Under the pieces are notes generated by a model. It saw only the letters and a program-made list of their open reading frames with translations. It was not told where the DNA came from and did no database searches. A stretch of DNA of 64,000 bases from Halomicrobium sp. LC1Hm (GTDB lineage Archaea; Halobacteriota; Halobacteria; Halobacteriales; Haloarculaceae), in contig NZ_CP044129.1 of the NCBI RefSeq assembly GCF_009617995.1, positions 124,001-188,000 of the forward strand, in the 5' to 3' direction. A program made the position numbers and the translations under genes. Of this stretch, positions 19,692-29,390 are shown piece by piece; position 1 is the first letter of the stretch; each line of letters opens with the position of its first letter.

Positions 19692-20525
19692 CTACAGGTC
19701 GGCGTCTTCGAACCGGAGGATACCGATCAGGATCGGCAGCGTGATCCAGACGAGCAACATCGCCATCGCGCCCAGCTGGAGCCGGAAGTCCGGGAGCCCC
19801 TCGCCGACTTCGGAGGCGAACAGCACGTCGTTCATCAGTGCCTGTCGGAGGATCTGGAAGTCGCCGGTCGGGCTGAGCAACTGGAACACGCGCAGGGTCT
19901 CCTGGACTGTCAGGGGCATCCAGCTGGGCCACTGGCCGCTAAGTCTGAGGACGATGACGAACGACGCAGTGTTGATCGCCCGCCAGAGGATGTTGAACAG
20001 GAAGTAGAAGCCAAAGACCGAGAGCAGTATGCGGAACCGTGACTCGAAGGTCGCGGACATCCCCGTCGCGACGGAGACGAACGCGACGCCGAACAGCGTC
20101 GCCAGTAGGAGGTAGCCGAAGTACTTCGCGGCCTCGAACTCGACGCCGACGACCAGCAGCGCCACCGCTGGCACGAGCATCCCCAGCACGAGCGGGACGA
20201 CGAACGCGGCTGTCCGGCCCAGCGCCTTCCCCAGGATCACGTCCGTCCGGGAGTGAGGCAGCGACAACAGAATCTTCAGCGACCCGGAGTCGCGTTCGTT
20301 GACGATCGCCCCGAACGAGATCGCGATCGCGATCAGCGGGACGATGTACTGGAACAGCATGTGGAGGAGCCCCAGGATGTCCGTGGAGGTGGGATCCCGC
20401 TGGACCCACCCGAGCACCGCCGCCGCCAGCGAGACCAGCGCGATGAACCCGATCGTCAGCCCCCACAGGAGGTAGGAGCGGGAGGCGTCCTGGAAGTCCT
20501 TGCGCGCGACGGCCTGCCAGCTCAT
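19692..20525 (-). CDS. ABC-2 type transporter permease
   Basis: 277 residues, six predicted membrane helices with the ABC-2 pattern near residue 75 (ISFGAIVNERDSGSLKILL, then LPHSRTDVILGKALGR). This NosY-like permease partners the ATPase encoded immediately upstream; its ATG overlaps the ATPase stop by four bases. It is predicted to export an unidentified substrate. The frame is complete. Confidence 0.87.
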   Translation of the reverse strand: MSWQAVARKDFQDASRSYLLWGLTIGFIALVSLAAAVLGWVQRDPTSTDILGLLHMLFQYIVPLIAIAISFGAIVNERDSGSLKILLSLPHSRTDVILGKALGRTAAFVVPLVLGMLVPAVALLVVGVEFEAAKYFGYLLLATLFGVAFVSVATGMSATFESRFRILLSVFGFYFLFNILWRAINTASFVIVLRLSGQWPSWMPLTVQETLRVFQLLSPTGDFQILRQALMNDVLFASEVGEGLPDFRLQLGAMAMLLVWITLPILIGILRFEDADL

Positions 20526-21451
20526 GCTTCTGCCTCCTGGCGCTCGGTGTAGGAGCTGAACACGTCGTCGAGCGACGCCTCCTCGGTCTCGAAGTCCTCG
20601 ACGCTGACCTCGGCGTCTTCCAGCGCGTTCAGGACCGCCATCTTCTGGTCGCCCTCGCAGGTGACCGTGATGGCGTCGCTGTCGGCACGCACGTCGGAGA
20701 CGGCGTCCAGTGCCCGGACGGCAGCCACACCGTCGTCGATCTGGCTCGCGGTCCCGCCGACGGTGACCGTCAGCGTGAGGCCGGTGTCGTAGGCCTCGCG
20801 CAGCCCCTCGATGGTGTCTTTGGCGACCAGTTCGCCCTCTCTGAGGATCCCGACAGTGTCACAGACGGCCTCGACCTGCCCGAGGATGTGCGAGGAGAAG
20901 AAGACGGTCGCGCCGCGTTCGTTCTCCTCGCGGACGATCTCCTGCATCATCCGCGCGCCGTTGGGGTCGAGCCCGGAGGAGGGCTCGTCGAGGATCAACA
21001 GGTCGGGCTCGCCGACCAGCGCCATCGCCAGCACGAGCCGCTGGGACATCCCCTTGGAGTACCCCCCCGCCTTGCGCTTTGCATCTTCCTCGCTGAGGCC
21101 GACCCGATCCAGAAGTGCGTGCGGGTCGTCGTCGGCGTCTTTCGACTCGATCGCGAACTCCAGGTGCTGGAGCCCGGTCAGGCGGTCGTACACGTCGTAC
21201 CCCTCCGGCAGGACGCCGGTCCGTTCGCGGATCCGCGTGGAGTCCTCGTAGGAGTCGTATCCCAGCACCTCCGCGCGACCCTCCGTGGGCCGGACGAAGT
21301 CCAGCAGGATGTTGATGCTCGTCGACTTCCCAGCGCCGTTGGGGCCGAGGAAGCCGAAGATCTCACCCTCTTCGACGGTGAGATCCACCTCCTGTAGCGC
21401 GGTCACGCCGTCGAACCGCTTCGTTACTCCGTCCAGTTCTATTGCAGCCAT
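20522..21451 (-). CDS. ABC transporter ATP-binding protein
   Basis: 309 residues. Walker A GPNGAGKS at 36-43, Q-loop region, signature YSKGMSQRL, Walker B LLILDEPSSGLDP and the H-loop FFSSHILGQ, followed by a ~90-residue C-terminal regulatory domain as in NosF/CcmA-type exporters. ATG 21451 is chosen from homology and the TATA box 25-32 bases upstream. Energises the overlapping permease. Confidence 0.92.
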   Translation of the reverse strand: MAAIELDGVTKRFDGVTALQEVDLTVEEGEIFGFLGPNGAGKSTSINILLDFVRPTEGRAEVLGYDSYEDSTRIRERTGVLPEGYDVYDRLTGLQHLEFAIESKDADDDPHALLDRVGLSEEDAKRKAGGYSKGMSQRLVLAMALVGEPDLLILDEPSSGLDPNGARMMQEIVREENERGATVFFSSHILGQVEAVCDTVGILREGELVAKDTIEGLREAYDTGLTLTVTVGGTASQIDDGVAAVRALDAVSDVRADSDAITVTCEGDQKMAVLNALEDAEVSVEDFETEEASLDDVFSSYTERQEAEA

Positions 21452-21475
21452 ACGCGCCGAATTTACCCCGGTGAC

Positions 21476-21483
21476 GTAAAATC
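21476..21483 (-). promoter_or_regulatory. TATA box of the ABC exporter operon
   Basis: Minus-strand GATTTTAC, 25-32 bases before ATG 21451. Confidence 0.5.
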
Positions 21484-21545
21484 TTCGTGGAACTGACTCG
21501 TCGCGTCCCGGCAGGCGTCTGCACTCGTCGCGCCGCTCGGGGACC

Positions 21546-21809
21546 CTAGATCTCGTCGTCGGGAGCGAACTGCTCACGAACCCGCTCGGCCTCGCGAGCG
21601 TACCGCTCGCGTTCGTCATCGTCCGCGACGGGCTCTAGGTCCTCGACCGGGACCTCCGTGGCCGCGGTCGGTGGCTGCTGGCGCAACATCGTCGTCGACC
21701 GCTGGCTCGTCTGTGCGCGCTCGCCGTCCGGCGTCGCGTACACCAGCGTCACGAGGTTCTTGTCCCAGTAGTCCCGTTCGACCAGCCAGCACTGCACGGT
21801 CTCGGTCAT
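21546..21809 (-). CDS. small haloarchaeal protein, unknown
   Basis: 87 residues, no membrane helix, no Cys pair. A compact N-terminal beta-rich segment (CWLVERDYWDKNLVTLVYATPDGER) precedes a charged helix-forming C-terminus (DDDERERYAREAERVREQF). I recall DUF7511 for the VTLVYATPDG pattern, from memory. A TATA-like CTAAAC lies about 25 bases upstream. Single gene. Confidence 0.65.
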   Translation of the reverse strand: MTETVQCWLVERDYWDKNLVTLVYATPDGERAQTSQRSTTMLRQQPPTAATEVPVEDLEPVADDDERERYAREAERVREQFAPDDEI

Positions 21810-21857
21810 TACTCCCCCTTCGCCGCCGACGGTTTAGGGCCTGTGGGTCCGGCGGCC

Positions 21858-22520
21858 TCACAGGACGCCGACGTTGAACGAGGCGATCGTCAGCAGCAAC
21901 GCGACGACCGACACGAAGACGCCGCCGAGGATGATGAGCCGGTACTGGACCTCCCGGCGCGAGGGGAGTTCTTGCAGTAGCTTCGAGATGTGGTCGTCGG
22001 CGACTTTGAACGCTTTCACGCTCTCTTCCATCGACTTGGCCTTCTTCTCGCGCCCTTTGACCATCTGCTCTCGGATGGTCTGGAGGCGTCGCTCGCTCTC
22101 TGCCTTGCTCGGGGCGTCCAGTCGGGTGATCGTGTACAGGGTCGGTGCCACTCGCTCGTTGAAGTACTGGTCGAGCTTCTTGTCGGGCACGGACTGTGCG
22201 CTGTCGAACGCGGCACGCTGGATGTGAGCTTCCATCTCGCCGAGGTTCTCTCTGGCCCCGTCGATGTCGTCCTGTTCCAGATCGTTGAAGATCTTGCTCA
22301 TGTGGTCCAGTGCGTCCCGAAAGTTCGTCATCGCGACCCAGTTGTGCTCGCCGCGCTCCTCTTCGGCCCAGATGTGTGTCCGCTTTGCCCGCTCGTAGGG
22401 CTCTCCGAGGAGGCGTTCGAGCTCGGTCAGGATCTCCGCTTCAGTCTCGGGGTCGTCGACGACGCTGTTGCGCAGATCGTCGAGATCGCTCCTGTCGAGT
22501 GGTGACTGGCGGTCCTCCAT
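21858..22520 (-). CDS. tail-anchored helical protein, unknown
   Basis: 220 residues. Mostly charged amphipathic helices, then a single C-terminal membrane helix (IILGGVFVSVVALLLTIASF) leaving a 4-residue tail, so a tail-anchored topology with the helical domain in the cytoplasm. HNWVAMTNFRDALDHMSKIF and the repeated Lys/Arg/Glu helices suggest a helical bundle. Starts 12 bases after the stop of the 114-residue gene upstream, so the two form an operon. No family recognised. Confidence 0.68.
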   Translation of the reverse strand: MEDRQSPLDRSDLDDLRNSVVDDPETEAEILTELERLLGEPYERAKRTHIWAEEERGEHNWVAMTNFRDALDHMSKIFNDLEQDDIDGARENLGEMEAHIQRAAFDSAQSVPDKKLDQYFNERVAPTLYTITRLDAPSKAESERRLQTIREQMVKGREKKAKSMEESVKAFKVADDHISKLLQELPSRREVQYRLIILGGVFVSVVALLLTIASFNVGVL

Positions 22521-22532
22521 GCGCTGATGGAG

Positions 22533-22877
22533 CTAGAGTCCCAGCCGTTGCTTGATGCGCTCTCGACGCGACCGGTACTCGGACTTGTCGACCACGTCAA
22601 GCCGGTCGGTGTCCTTGTACCCCTCTCTGGCACCGTTGGGGTGGTGTGGTTTCGTGATCTCGATGTCGGATCGCTCCTCGAACTCGTGGATCGGCATCTC
22701 GGCGAGTTCCTCGGCCTCGATCCCGGCGCTCTTGGCGGTCTCTTCGGTCAAAAACTGGAAGAATTCGTCGCCGTCCATCGCTTCGTACTGCGACTCGAAC
22801 TCGTCGTCGACCGCGTCGTTCCCGTCGTCCCCCTGTCGTTTCGACGGGCGAGTGTCGTCACCGGCACTACTCAGCAT
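22533..22877 (-). CDS. acidic soluble protein, unknown
   Basis: 114 residues, first gene of a two-gene operon with the tail-anchored protein. The N-terminus is Asp/Gly-rich and disordered; the middle has DEFFQFLTEETAKSAGIEAEE and the C-terminus is basic and helical (YRSRRERIKQRLGL), which could bind nucleic acid or the partner protein. A TATA-like TATCAAAC lies 22-30 bases upstream. No family recognised. Confidence 0.6.
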   Translation of the reverse strand: MLSSAGDDTRPSKRQGDDGNDAVDDEFESQYEAMDGDEFFQFLTEETAKSAGIEAEELAEMPIHEFEERSDIEITKPHHPNGAREGYKDTDRLDVVDKSEYRSRRERIKQRLGL

Positions 22878-23175
22878 TGTCCTGACCTATTGCGCTATGT
22901 TTGATATGTCCTTCGCTTTCGAACGTACCCGCGTCGGCTGATCCGGTAGTTTCGCACGCTCCGGCGCTGTCGGCGTCGGCGACAGGCCGATCCGGATTGA
23001 TCATACGACGCATCTGTGCGGCGAGCTATTTAAAGACTGCCCAGTCGAGACGGTGACCTGTCTCCTGTACGGACAGGTGGGGTTCGGTGACAGTGGTCGA
23101 TCGATCACGACGCCCGTTCTCGATTCTGGTACTCCCGCCAGCAGATTCATACCGGCCGCTCGCAAACGGCCGACA

Positions 23176-23757
23176 ATGACTGGCTGGCTCGACCGGGCCG
23201 ACGAACTCCTGTACGACGGGGAAGAGCCCATCGAGCGGGTCCGGATCGGGGAGGGGGGCGTCGTGGTCACGTCCCACCGCGTACTGGTGTTTACGCCCGG
23301 CGGCGACGGGGCGAACTTTCGGGACGTGGATCGCCCGAACGTCGTCGGCGTCGCCGCCGAGACCAGCGGTGAATGGGCGTTTCTGGAGCGGGCGATCAAG
23401 GCGCTGGTCGCCGGTGGCGTGTTGCTGGTCGCGGGCCAGACGGTGAGCCTCGACTCGATGGTCGAGGGCATCGAGATCGGGGCCAGCGCCGGACAGGTCG
23501 GGATGGGCGGGATGCTGGGACTGCTCCAGACGTTCCTCTCGCTGATGGCCCAGTTGGACGAGTTGCTGACGCTTTTCGGTGCGCTGGCACTGCTGTTCGG
23601 GGCGATCGTGCTGGGCGTCTACGCCTGGTCGCGCGAGGCCGAACTCGTCGTCTCCGTGGCCGGCGACGAGGAGGACCTGCGGCTGCCAGCGCCGGACGAC
23701 GCCGCCGCGGTCGCCGCGCGACTGGAGTCCGTAATCCTCCCGCAGGGCGAGTCGTGA
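23176..23757 (+). CDS. membrane protein with PH-like N-terminal domain
   Basis: 193 residues. The N-terminus (DELLYDGEEPIERVRIGEGGVVVTSHRVLVF) matches the bacterial/archaeal PH-like pattern where a short beta-barrel reads 'VTSHRVLVFTP'. Two membrane segments follow (about 75-90 and 120-150) and a second beta segment (AELVVSVAGDEEDLRLPAPDD). ATG 23176 is selected because upstream codons are not acidic and run into a promoter-like stretch. Convergent with the UspA gene. Function unknown; membrane-associated scaffolding is a guess. Confidence 0.62.
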   Translation: MTGWLDRADELLYDGEEPIERVRIGEGGVVVTSHRVLVFTPGGDGANFRDVDRPNVVGVAAETSGEWAFLERAIKALVAGGVLLVAGQTVSLDSMVEGIEIGASAGQVGMGGMLGLLQTFLSLMAQLDELLTLFGALALLFGAIVLGVYAWSREAELVVSVAGDEEDLRLPAPDDAAAVAARLESVILPQGES

Positions 23758-23764
23758 GCGGGCG

Positions 23765-24490
23765 TCACCGATCGTCCGTCTCGGGGCTGCGCTGGACGAC
23801 GAGGACCGGGCCGAGGAATCGCTCGGCGACCTGGTCGGTCGGCATCCCGAACACGAACGTCGAGAGCGACGGGTCGGACTCGCCCATGACGACGGCGTCG
23901 AACTCGGCGGCCGTCTCGACGATCGCGTCCAGTGGCGACACGTCGCGGTCGACCGCCGTTTCGAGGCGCGACGGCTCGACGCCCTGCTCTGCCAGCCGGT
24001 CGGTGAGTCCGTCCAGAAGCGTCTGGCTGTCCTCGTCGGTCTCCCCGTCGGCCGCGACGTGATACAGCGTCACACCCACCTCGCTCTCCGCGAACAGCCC
24101 GGCGACGACGCGGACGAGGCGGTCGACGCCGACCGTCCCCCGGACCGCGACGAGGACGTCCTCGGGCGGTCGAGTCGAGTTCGGGACGAGGACGGCCAGA
24201 CAGTCGTGTTCCGCGATCGTTCGGTCGATCGTCTGCTGGCCGTCGTGGGTGAAGACGAGGCGTCGCTCCGTGGTCGCGCCGACGCTCTCGAACAGCGACT
24301 CGAACTCGTCGAGGCGGTCGGTCGCCCGGTCCTCGAACTGCATCCGGGCCTGACCGGGCGCGGTCTGTTCGGGCACGACGTGATACCCCAGCAACACGAC
24401 GTGGGCGTTCGCGAGCAGTTCGGGCACGCCGTCGGGAATCGGTTCGCCTTCCAGTACGCGGATCGGGACGAGTATCGGTGGTCTGGTCAT
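23765..24490 (-). CDS. universal stress protein-like, tandem UspA
   Basis: 241 residues, two UspA-like halves (PILVPIRVLEGEP... and VLVAVRGTVGVDRLVRVVAGLFAES), ending with FDAVVMGESDPSLSTFVFGMPTDQVAERFLGPVLVVQ, the usual Usp nucleotide-loop and C-terminal strand. The ATG at 24490 is one base after the stop of the APC transporter gene on the same strand. In haloarchaea such Usp proteins are commonly encoded with cationic amino-acid transporters and are thought to bind nucleotide and modulate transport. Confidence 0.85.
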   Translation of the reverse strand: MTRPPILVPIRVLEGEPIPDGVPELLANAHVVLLGYHVVPEQTAPGQARMQFEDRATDRLDEFESLFESVGATTERRLVFTHDGQQTIDRTIAEHDCLAVLVPNSTRPPEDVLVAVRGTVGVDRLVRVVAGLFAESEVGVTLYHVAADGETDEDSQTLLDGLTDRLAEQGVEPSRLETAVDRDVSPLDAIVETAAEFDAVVMGESDPSLSTFVFGMPTDQVAERFLGPVLVVQRSPETDDR

Positions 24491-24491
24491 G

Positions 24492-25922
24492 TTAGACAGC
24501 TCCTTTGAGGGATACGTCACCGGCGTAGTACCGGTACCAGCCGTACGAGACGAGCATGATCGCGACCCCGATCACGATCGAGGCCGGTTGCATGAACGCG
24601 ATCAGTGCGACGCTCGCGATCGCGCCGAGTGCCGGCACGACCGGGTAGCCGGGGACCGTGTAGCTGGGCGTGTACCAGGGGGGATCTCGCCGCCGCAACA
24701 CGAGCAACGCGACACACAGCAGCGCGTACATGACGAGGTGGAGGAACGAGGCGACCTCCGCCAGTAGCTCTACCTGCCCGGTGGCGACGAGCACGAGGAT
24801 GGGGCCACCGGCGGCCAGCAGCGCCACGTGGGGCGTTCCGTACCGCAGGTTGATCTCGCTGGCCTTGCGGGGCAACAGGGCGTCCCGGCTCAGTGCGTAC
24901 ACGGCCCGTGACGCACTGAGGATCGAAGCGTTCGCGCTCGAAAACGTCGCCAGCAGGCCGGCAAAGAGGATCGCGACCGCACCGGGCACGCCCAGGAGGT
25001 CACGAGCGACCTCCACCATCGCCGTCTCGCCGAACCGACCGAGCTGCTCGGCTCCGAACGCGCTCGTCGCGACGAAGATCGTCACCACGTAGAAGACGGT
25101 GACGATCACGACCGAGCCGACCATCGCGAGCGGGAGGTTTTGCTCCGGATCCTTGATCTCGCCCGCGACGGTCGCGACCTGTGCGAACCCGAGGTAGGAC
25201 GTAAACACGAGGGCGGCCGTCGAGAACACCGCCGGGAAGATCCCCTGTGAGAAGAACTGCTCCGGGGCGCTCTCTCTGCCGAAGACGCCGACCGCGTCGA
25301 GGACGCCGTAGGTGAGAAAGACGGTCAACACGACGAGCAAGATGCCGACCACGGCGTTTTGCAGCGTCGCCGTGTTCTCGGTCCCGCCGATGCTCAGCGC
25401 AGTCAGCGCGACGCCGAACACCAGCCCGACGGCGATGACCGGGTTCACCGAGAGAACGACGCCGACCTCAGCGAGCACGGCGGTCGCGTAGTGGCCCAGA
25501 CCGACGAGGTAAAACGCCGAGGCAAACACCAGCCCGAGCCACAGCCCCAGCCCGACGACCGAACCGTAGGCCGTCCCCAGCCCCCGAGAGATGAAGTAGT
25601 ATCCCCCGCCGCTGCGGGGCATCGCCGTGGCCAGCTCCGAGGTCGGCAGCGCCACCAGGAGCGCGACGACGCCGCCGATGGCGAAAGAGAGCGTGGCCGC
25701 CAGCCCGGCGTTCTGGGCGGCGAGTCCGGGAAAGACGAAGATTCCCGCTCCGATCATGGTCCCGATCCCGATGGCGAGTCCGCCGACCAGACCGATCGTC
25801 CGCTCCAGTTCGGTGTCGTCGTGGACCGTCGTCTCGTCGGTCACCCGCTCCGGTGGTGCCGTCGGTGACTCCCCGTCGACGTTCGCACCGCTCGCCTCGT
25901 CTCCGGGACCAGACTCGCCCAT
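24492..25922 (-). CDS. APC family amino acid transporter
   Basis: 476 residues, 12 predicted membrane helices. Helix 1 carries the APC signature [19 protein letters not shown], where the unwound GAG binds the substrate amino/carboxyl groups. The N-terminal 40 residues are an acidic cytoplasmic tail. Substrate not readable. The UspA-type gene follows with a one-base gap, forming a transporter-regulator pair. Confidence 0.9.
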   Translation of the reverse strand: MGESGPGDEASGANVDGESPTAPPERVTDETTVHDDTELERTIGLVGGLAIGIGTMIGAGIFVFPGLAAQNAGLAATLSFAIGGVVALLVALPTSELATAMPRSGGGYYFISRGLGTAYGSVVGLGLWLGLVFASAFYLVGLGHYATAVLAEVGVVLSVNPVIAVGLVFGVALTALSIGGTENTATLQNAVVGILLVVLTVFLTYGVLDAVGVFGRESAPEQFFSQGIFPAVFSTAALVFTSYLGFAQVATVAGEIKDPEQNLPLAMVGSVVIVTVFYVVTIFVATSAFGAEQLGRFGETAMVEVARDLLGVPGAVAILFAGLLATFSSANASILSASRAVYALSRDALLPRKASEINLRYGTPHVALLAAGGPILVLVATGQVELLAEVASFLHLVMYALLCVALLVLRRRDPPWYTPSYTVPGYPVVPALGAIASVALIAFMQPASIVIGVAIMLVSYGWYRYYAGDVSLKGAV

Positions 25923-26003
25923 GCGTGAACTGTCTCCCAGATAGCTGATAAATCTGGTCCCGGTGCGTGACGTTCAAAGCCGCTCAGTGCCAACAGCAGC
26001 GCG

Positions 26004-27731
26004 ATGGACGCGACAGGGGTCCGCGAGGCCGCCGACGCTCTGCCCCGAGAGCCCGGCGTCTACCACTTCGTTGCCGACCGCGTGCTGTACGTCGGCAAGG
26101 CCGTCGACCTGCGCGATCGGGTCCGCTCCTACGCCGACCCGCGATCCGCGCGGATCGCACAGATGGTCGAGCGCGCCGAGTCGATCGAGTTCAGCGTCAC
26201 CGACACGGAGACGCAGGCGCTCTTGCTGGAGGCGAACCTGATAAAGCGCCACCAGCCGCCGTACAACGTCCGGCTCAAAGACGACAAGTCGTATCCGCTC
26301 GTCCAGCTCACCGACCACCCGGTGCCCCGGATCGAGGTCACCCGCGACCCCGACGAGGGCGCGACCGTCTACGGTCCGTTCACCGACAAAGGCCGGGTCG
26401 AGACCGTCGTCAAGGCCCTGCGGGAGACCTACGGCCTGCGGGGGTGTTCCGACCACAAGTACGAGGGCCGCGACCGGCCGTGTCTGGACTACGAGATGGG
26501 GCTCTGTACCGCACCCTGTACCGGCGAGATCAGTCCTCCCGACTACGCCGAAGACGTCGAGAGCGTCGAGCGCTTTTTCGGCGGCGAGACCGGCGTGCTG
26601 GCCGATCCGCTCCGCCGGGAGATGGCCGCCGCGTCGGAGGCCCAGGAGTTCGAGCGCGCGGCCAACTGTCGAGACAAGCTCGAAGCCGTCGAGGCGTTCC
26701 ACGGCGACGCCGACGACGCGGTCCAGACGACCCGCGACGAACGGGCCGTCGACGTGCTGGGAGCCGTCCGCGAGGGCGAACGCGCGACCGTCGCCCGCCT
26801 GCACGCCGCCGACGGCCAGCTGGTCGATCGCGAGCGCCACGGGCTCGACGCGCCCGACGGCGACGGCGTCGGCGAGGTCCTCTCGGCGTTTATCACCCAG
26901 TACTACGCCGAACGCGAGTTTCCGGAAGCGGTGCTGTGTTCGGAGCGCCCCAGCGAGGACGTCGTCGAGTGGCTCGCTGGCGAGGGCGTCGACGTGCGCG
27001 TCCCCGGTGCGGGACGCGAGGCGACGCTGGTCGACCTCGCGCTGAAGAACGCCCGCCGTGGCGGCCCGGCACGCGACGACACCGCCGCGCTGGCCGACGC
27101 GCTCTCGATCGACGCCGCCGACCGGATCGAGGGGTTCGACGTGAGCCACGCACAGGGGCGGGCCGTCGTCGGGTCGAACGTCACCTTCGTCGACGGCGAC
27201 GCCGCCAAGCGCGACTACCGCCGCAAGAAGCTCACGGAGCGCAACGACGACTACGCCAACATGCGGGAGCTGGTGCGCTGGCGGGCCGAGCGAGCGATCG
27301 AGGGTCGGGACGACCGCCCCGACCCCGACCTCCTCCTGATCGACGGCGGCGACGGCCAGCTCGGCGCGGCGCGGGACGCGCTGGCCGAGACCGGCTGGGA
27401 CGTGCCGGCCGTCGCGCTCGCCAAGGACGAGGAGCTGGTCGTGACTCCCACCGGCACTCACGACTGGGACGACGACGATCCGACGCTCCACCTCTGTCAG
27501 CGAGTGCGCGACGAGGCCCACCGCTTTGCCGTCCAGTACCACCAGACCGTCCGCGACGAGGTCGCGACGGCGCTGGACGAGGTCCCCGGCGTCGGTCCCG
27601 AGACCCGCAAGCGACTGCTCAGGCGTTTCGGGAGCGTCGACAACGTCAGAACCGCCTCGACGGCGGAACTGCTGGCCGTCGATGGCGTCGGCGAAGCGAC
27701 CGCGGCGACGCTCCAGTCGCGACTGTCGTGA
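26004..27731 (+). CDS. uvrC: excinuclease ABC subunit C
   Basis: 575 residues. An N-terminal GIY-YIG nuclease domain ([26 protein letters not shown]), cysteines in [25 protein letters not shown], a UVR (UvrB-binding) helix pair, the RNase H-like nuclease ([17 protein letters not shown]... and [16 protein letters not shown]) and C-terminal HhH motifs ([19 protein letters not shown]). Makes the dual incisions in nucleotide excision repair with UvrAB. Full length for haloarchaeal UvrC. A T-run immediately follows the stop. Confidence 0.96.
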   Translation: MDATGVREAADALPREPGVYHFVADRVLYVGKAVDLRDRVRSYADPRSARIAQMVERAESIEFSVTDTETQALLLEANLIKRHQPPYNVRLKDDKSYPLVQLTDHPVPRIEVTRDPDEGATVYGPFTDKGRVETVVKALRETYGLRGCSDHKYEGRDRPCLDYEMGLCTAPCTGEISPPDYAEDVESVERFFGGETGVLADPLRREMAAASEAQEFERAANCRDKLEAVEAFHGDADDAVQTTRDERAVDVLGAVREGERATVARLHAADGQLVDRERHGLDAPDGDGVGEVLSAFITQYYAEREFPEAVLCSERPSEDVVEWLAGEGVDVRVPGAGREATLVDLALKNARRGGPARDDTAALADALSIDAADRIEGFDVSHAQGRAVVGSNVTFVDGDAAKRDYRRKKLTERNDDYANMRELVRWRAERAIEGRDDRPDPDLLLIDGGDGQLGAARDALAETGWDVPAVALAKDEELVVTPTGTHDWDDDDPTLHLCQRVRDEAHRFAVQYHQTVRDEVATALDEVPGVGPETRKRLLRRFGSVDNVRTASTAELLAVDGVGEATAATLQSRLS

Positions 27732-27741
27732 ACGTTTTTTG
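27732..27741 (+). terminator. poly-T terminator after uvrC
   Basis: Six consecutive T a few bases after the uvrC TGA, typical of archaeal termination. Confidence 0.5.
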
Positions 27742-27824
27742 AGGATCGAGACGACGAACGGCGTTCTACAGCGTTGTACCGGGGAGAGTAACTTCCGTAA
27801 GATGGGTATTCTGCACTGATCCAG

Positions 27825-27910
27825 CTATAGTAGCCATTGAAAATCAATGCACACCCGATCGCACGACAGCAGTGCGATCGGTGTGTAAATCGTTTCAATG
27901 GCTACTATAG
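27825..27910. repeat. 86-bp palindromic element, copy 2 (inverted)
   Basis: Perfect terminal inverted repeats CTATAGTAGCCATTGAAA / TTTCAATGGCTACTATAG with imperfect inner arms, about 39 bases per arm around a short loop. It is the reverse complement of the element at 10276-10361 with four mismatches. No ORF inside. The right terminus overlaps the last codons and stop of the small minus-strand membrane gene at 27895. Confidence 0.9.
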
Positions 27911-28104
27911 TTGCCTACTTCCCGGATCAGGATAGTAGCCGAAAACGCGACAACGAGACCAGTGACGAGTATACCAACCACAAAATATGGATTGGAGAGG
28001 TCAAGGTCTATCAGAAATAGCGCCAATATGAACGTTGAACCCAGTAGGGTAGTCCACAATGCTCGAACGTCGGGATCGTACATGTTGTGGAGAGTCTCTG
28101 ACAT
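27895..28104 (-). CDS. small two-helix membrane protein ending inside a repeat element
   Basis: 69 residues from ATG 28104 (an in-frame ATG at 28125 would give 76). Two membrane helices (LLGSTFILALFLIDLDL and VVGILVTGLVVAFSATIL). The last five residues NYSSH and the stop are encoded by the terminal repeat of the palindromic element, so the present C-terminus was set by that insertion. The stretch is much richer in A+T than neighbouring genes and codon use is atypical. Unknown function; may be a remnant of transferred DNA. Confidence 0.42.
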   Translation of the reverse strand: MSETLHNMYDPDVRALWTTLLGSTFILALFLIDLDLSNPYFVVGILVTGLVVAFSATILIREVGNYSSH

Positions 28105-28305
28105 CAATCTGGACGTTCGTATCATCCTGATGTAATCTTTTCGTATGGGCTCGTAGATCGAGAATCATGTTCGATTCCTGCACGGCACAGGACCCATCGA
28201 TCGTCACGGTATATTCCCAGCACCAAAGACTGCAAGCTGTGTATATGCCTATCTGTCTTCCTCGGCTCACGCTTTTCCGGTTTCAGGCCGTAACGAGCCG
28301 CTTCT

Positions 28306-29301
28306 CTACCGGGCCGGCCGTTCGAGTTCGCCGGCCACGTCCAGGTGCAAGGTCCCCTTCGCGTACCCCTCGGTCGTGCCGTCCGGTCGCATCCGGAAGA
28401 CGACGGCGGGTTCGTGGCCCACGTCGGGGCGTTCCCCGAGAATGCGTCGCCAATCGTCGTCGGGGAACGACGAGCAGTCGACGAACAGCGCGGCGTTGCC
28501 GTGGATCGCGATCTGGTCGCGGGTCTTGGCGTCGCCGCTTGCCTTGACCGCGTGGATCGGCGAGTCGATCTTGCGGCGGTTCGTCGGCTGGGGGCGGGTC
28601 ACCTCGACGAGGATGTCGTCGACCTGGAAGTCCAGCGCGTGGCCCGACCCCAGTTCGACCTCGGGCTCGAAGTCGTGGCCCGCGTCGGCGAGCAGCTTGG
28701 CGGCGTTGAACTCGCCCATCGTCGCCTGCATTCTGGTCAGGTCGACGCCATCACTGGTCCCGAGCTTGCTCGCCATCGTGTAGCGGTGGTCGTCGAGCAG
28801 CCCCGTCGAGAGCAGCTCCTCGTAGAAAGACAGCGCCGCCTCGCGGTCGGCGTCGGGGAACCCACCGGCGTGGTCCCGGAAGAACGCTCGCGTCGACTCC
28901 CGACCGTCCTTCGAGAAGAAGACCGGCAGGAAGAACCACGCCAGGTGGTCGTATTCGGCCAGCCACGGGTCCTCCTGTTCGAGTTGGGCGAGCAGTTCGC
29001 GCTTCCCCCACCGGGCGATCCCGTGTGGTGCTTCCTCGAAAGTACACTTGTTCGTCCGCCACAGCGTCTTCGGCGTCTCGGTGTTGCCCAGCCAGTAGGC
29101 GTCGGCGTCGGACCAACAGAACAGCGCGAGGTCGCCGTTGTCCATCGCGATGCGGCGCGCTTCGTAGCCGTCGGGCGGGCGGTACCACGGATCGGCCGTG
29201 GTCGCGCCGAACTTCGCGTCGAGGGGCTGGTAGAGGGCGTCGTGTACTCGTCCCGCATTCCAGCGTTCGGACGAGTGTCGAAATCGAATCGGGCCTGCCA
29301 C
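28306..29301 (-). CDS. DUF5784 family protein, possible PD-(D/E)XK fold
   Basis: 331 residues from a GTG start. Soluble haloarchaeal protein, N-terminus PIRFRHSSERWNAGRVHD; I recall the family as DUF5784. Around residue 215-240 the pattern FEPEVELGSGHALDFQVDDI then LVEVTRP resembles the E...D...ExK-like core strands of restriction-type nucleases, though the final Lys is replaced by Thr-Arg. It also holds TFEEAPHGIARWGKRELL. No operon partner. The nuclease idea is inference only. Confidence 0.72.
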   Translation of the reverse strand: MAGPIRFRHSSERWNAGRVHDALYQPLDAKFGATTADPWYRPPDGYEARRIAMDNGDLALFCWSDADAYWLGNTETPKTLWRTNKCTFEEAPHGIARWGKRELLAQLEQEDPWLAEYDHLAWFFLPVFFSKDGRESTRAFFRDHAGGFPDADREAALSFYEELLSTGLLDDHRYTMASKLGTSDGVDLTRMQATMGEFNAAKLLADAGHDFEPEVELGSGHALDFQVDDILVEVTRPQPTNRRKIDSPIHAVKASGDAKTRDQIAIHGNAALFVDCSSFPDDDWRRILGERPDVGHEPAVVFRMRPDGTTEGYAKGTLHLDVAGELERPAR

Positions 29302-29390
29302 GAATCACCGTACGCGCCCAGCCCGTTTGAGGGTTCTGCATGGGCGCAACTGTCAACCGTATTTCAGCCGACCGTTACATTGATAACTAC

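Noticed and set aside
27732..27824. Small plus-strand ORF after uvrC
   Set aside because: It is a frame-shifted read-through of the uvrC end plus intergenic sequence, with no start signal.
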